From NCBI RefSeq assembly GCF_002305895.1, contig NZ_CP022203.1, positions 660,501 through 724,500 on the forward strand: a DNA stretch of 64,000 nt, in the 5' to 3' direction. A model generated the notes under the pieces. It searched no databases. It saw nothing but the letters and a program-made list of their open reading frames with translations, and was not told the origin of the DNA. The translations under genes and the position numbers were made by a program. Origin of the DNA: Corallococcus macrosporus DSM 14697. Lineage in GTDB: Bacteria; Myxococcota; Myxococcia; Myxococcales; Myxococcaceae. Positions 61,734-64,000 of the stretch are shown here, piece by piece (position 1 is the first letter of the stretch; every line of letters begins with the position of its first letter).

Positions 61734-64000
61734 TCAGCCCGCGATGCGCATCTGCTCCGCGCCCAGCACCGCGGGGAACGGCCCGTAGGCCATGGAGCGC
61801 TCAATCACGTTCCGCAGCTCGCGCACGTTGCCGGGCCACGGGTGCGCCATCAGCGCGGCGATGGCATCCGGCCCCAGCCGCGGGGGCTCCAGGCCCTCGG
61901 GCGTGAGCTGGCGGACGAAGTGCCTCGCGAGCGCCACCACGTCCTCGCGCCGCTCGCGCAGCGGGGGCACGCGCACCGGCACCACCTGGAGGCGGTAGTA
62001 GAGGTCCTCGCGGAAGCGGCCCTCGCGCACGAGCTGGCTCAAGTCCCGGTGCGTGGCCGCCACCACCCGCACGTCCACCTCCACCGGGCGCATCTCCCCC
62101 AGGGGGAACACCTCGCCGTTCTCCAGGAAGCGCAGCAGCTTGGGCTGCACCTCCAGGGGGAGCTCGCCAATCTCGTCCAGGAAGAGGGTGCCGCCGTGCG
62201 CGGCGCGGATGACGCCCGGGTGGTCCGTGGCCGCGCCGGTGTACGCGCCGCGCCGGTAGCCGAAGAGCTGTCCCTCGAAGAGGTCCCGGGGCACGGCGGC
62301 GCAGTTGAAGGCCACGTAGGGCCGCTGCGCGCGGGTGGACAGGCTGTGCAGCGCCCGCGCCACCACCTCCTTGCCGGAGCCGGACTCGCCCGTGACGATG
62401 ACGGTGGCCCGGCTGGAGGACAGGCTCGCCAGCTCCGAGCGCAGCCGCCGCATGGCGGACGAGGCGGCGATGAAGCCCGGCACGTCCGTGTCCCGCGCGT
62501 CCACGTCGTCGCCGGGCAGGGCGGGCACGTCCACCTGGGCGAAGCCTCGCAGCGTGGCCACCTCCAGCGCGAAGCCGCCCAGCCGGGAGAGCGCCGTCAG
62601 CAGCGCGCGGCCGTCCGGGGGCAGGTGCCCCGCGACGCCCAGGCGGAGCCTGCGGCCACAGCCGTCCCCGAACTCCACGGCCTCGGTGGCGGGCATGGAG
62701 GCGTCTCCGCCCAGGGGCGTGGCGCGGCCCTGGGAGTCCAGCTCCTCCAGCCGGGGCGCGCTGTGGGGGAAGAGGCCCTCCACCACGGCGAGCAGCTCCC
62801 GCTGGAGCAGGGGCGCGCCCATGCCGCGCACCGACAGCCGCTCGAAGGGCACCACCAGGGACTCGGCGCCCAGCCGCGCGTCCCTGTCGGGCGCGTGGGC
62901 CGCGTCGGCGGAGCGGGGCTCGCGGACCACGTAGTGCACGAAGTGCTGCTGGTGCACCACCATGCCCACGCGGTGCAGCTCCGCCTCGCTGGCGGCCAGC
63001 AGCTCGCCGGCGGCGGGGTCTCCCTCCATGCGCGCCAGCAGCGCCAGCAGGTGGCGCGTATAGACGGCCATGCACAAATCGCCGGTGAGGCTGAAGGTGC
63101 CCAGCGCGGCCTCCAACAGCGCCCGCGCTTCCGCGGTCCGTCCGTCCAGCACGTGCAGCAGCGCCTCGAAGCGGTGGAGCAGGGCGGAGTGCCACGCGGA
63201 CGGCATGCGCTCCAGGAAGGCGCGCGCGCGCCGCAGCAGCACCAGCCCCTCGTCCCGCTGGCACGCGTAGACGCGGGCGTACGTCTCGTACAGCAGGCAC
63301 TCGCGGCGCAGGTAGGGCCAGCCGCCCAGCTCCACCGCGCGCTGGCCGGCGGCGGCGAAGCCCTCGGCGGCGTGGACGGCCTTGCCCTCCGCGAGGTCCG
63401 CCAGCGACTCCGCGAACTGGGCATAGGCCCCGGTGAGGGCCCGCTGGATGGTGCCGTCGTAGGCCGTCAGGTGCCGGGACAGCCGGCGCAGGCCCGAGTA
63501 CCGGCCGGTGAGCAGGTACAGCCGCGCGCGCGTCACCGTCAGGTACAGCGGCGTCCAGCGCAGCTCCTCCACCACCGCGTCCGCTTCATCCAGCACCGTC
63601 TCCGCTTCCGCGAAGCGCGCCAGCCGCAGCAGCGCCTCCGCCTCCGCGCGCGCGGCGAAGATGAAGGAGAAGCCGCGCGCCATGCGCCCGCCGTACGCGG
63701 CCTCTCGCGCGCGGCGGACCAACTGGAGCGCCTCGGACGGCTCGCAGGCCTCGTCCAGCCGGCGCTGGGCGAGGAAGGCCAGGTTGCGCGCCTCCAGGAA
63801 GGCGTACCCCATGCGCGCCGCGCCCTGCGCCACCTCGCGGAAGCGGCGCGTGGCCAGGGTGGCCTCGCCGCGCAGGGCGGCCTCGTGGGCGCAGGCGTCC
63901 TCGGCGAGCAGCCGCAGCGCCGGGTCCTTCACCCCCGCCAGTGCCTCGGCCAGCCGTCCGGAGCCGTGGGTGATGCGCTCCGCCTCGCCCAGGTAGAAGC
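61734..64000 (-). CDS. Sigma-54-dependent activator without C-terminal HTH, 5' end cut by window edge
   Basis: The frame is open through base 64000, so the N-terminus is missing; at least 755 residues are present, starting '..FYLGEAERITHGSGRL'. The first ~400 residues are TPR-like helices ('RLARFAEAETVLDEADAVV', 'LLRRARAFLERMPSAWHSAL'). A short GAF-like stretch comes next. The AAA+ domain has Walker A GESGSGKE, the sigma-54 contact loop GAYTGA (usual form GAFTGA) and Walker B 'GTLFLDEIGELPLEVQ'. It ends 'NVRELRNVIERSMAYGPF' plus 16 residues, so there is no Fis-type DNA-binding domain. It would activate sigma-54 RNA polymerase from solution or through a partner. Confidence 0.92.
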   Translation of the reverse strand, partial: FYLGEAERITHGSGRLAEALAGVKDPALRLLAEDACAHEAALRGEATLATRRFREVAQGAARMGYAFLEARNLAFLAQRRLDEACEPSEALQLVRRAREAAYGGRMARGFSFIFAARAEAEALLRLARFAEAETVLDEADAVVEELRWTPLYLTVTRARLYLLTGRYSGLRRLSRHLTAYDGTIQRALTGAYAQFAESLADLAEGKAVHAAEGFAAAGQRAVELGGWPYLRRECLLYETYARVYACQRDEGLVLLRRARAFLERMPSAWHSALLHRFEALLHVLDGRTAEARALLEAALGTFSLTGDLCMAVYTRHLLALLARMEGDPAAGELLAASEAELHRVGMVVHQQHFVHYVVREPRSADAAHAPDRDARLGAESLVVPFERLSVRGMGAPLLQRELLAVVEGLFPHSAPRLEELDSQGRATPLGGDASMPATEAVEFGDGCGRRLRLGVAGHLPPDGRALLTALSRLGGFALEVATLRGFAQVDVPALPGDDVDARDTDVPGFIAASSAMRRLRSELASLSSSRATVIVTGESGSGKEVVARALHSLSTRAQRPYVAFNCAAVPRDLFEGQLFGYRRGAYTGAATDHPGVIRAAHGGTLFLDEIGELPLEVQPKLLRFLENGEVFPLGEMRPVEVDVRVVAATHRDLSQLVREGRFREDLYYRLQVVPVRVPPLRERREDVVALARHFVRQLTPEGLEPPRLGPDAIAALMAHPWPGNVRELRNVIERSMAYGPFPAVLGAEQMRIAG

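Overview
The window is high-GC DNA from a myxobacterium, most likely Myxococcus, Corallococcus or a close relative (Myxococcaceae or Archangiaceae). I infer this from several family types that are largely confined to that group: a DUF2378 protein, a DUSAM-domain protein next to a Cys-rich lipoprotein, an IF3 with an acidic/basic C-terminal tail and an AUC start like the developmental gene dsg, a Ser/Thr kinase with a PEGA domain, and many secreted lipoproteins. No rRNA, tRNA, CRISPR array or insertion sequence was recognised.

Layout. 1-9.3 kb: two HEAT-like proteins (the first cut by the window edge), a membrane Ser/Thr kinase, an ABC-2 exporter pair, a metallophosphoesterase resembling RNA lariat debranching enzyme, and a divergent MocR-regulator/cupin pair. 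9.3-14.6 kb: a Cys-rich lipoprotein plus DUSAM pair, ettA, a two-gene ATPase/TOPRIM-like module with unusually low GC, and a tiny Cys-rich secreted protein. 14.6-24.4 kb: peptidoglycan-active enzymes (an M15 peptidase with three PG-binding repeats and a LysM protein with a cysteine-peptidase-like end), a lanthipeptide-synthetase remnant, htpX, a phosphate-type porin, an ATP-grasp enzyme, DUF2378 and an esterase. 24.4-34.7 kb: an envelope set (beta-barrel protein with a helix-hairpin-helix, triple lamin-tail lipoprotein, SNase-like lipoprotein), a PAS histidine kinase, an ArsC-like phosphatase, a TonB-like protein and a DUF938 methyltransferase.

35.2-46.5 kb: infC (IF3), then a complete yfaP-yfaT-yfaA-yfaS-yfaQ operon around a large bacterial alpha-2-macroglobulin that carries a CLEQ thioester motif. 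Its partners combine NlpC/P60-like, HExxH, penicillin-binding-like and SpoIID-like features, so the operon looks like a periplasmic trap coupled to peptidoglycan chemistry. It is followed directly by a secreted trypsin-like protease and a run of large secreted proteins (46.6-55.2 kb). 55.4-64 kb: an MscS channel, a DUF4142 protein, an ABC importer for compatible solutes with a substrate-binding protein fused ahead of its permease, heme A synthase, and a sigma-54 activator that lacks a C-terminal helix-turn-helix and runs off the right edge.

The best candidates for something new are the ATPase/TOPRIM-like pair (12.4-14.3 kb), the Dbr1-like phosphoesterase (5.4-6.3 kb), the architecture of the yfa operon, and the HHH barrel/lamin-tail/SNase set (24.4-28.9 kb). 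Function assignments come from reading motifs in the translations; no database search was run.
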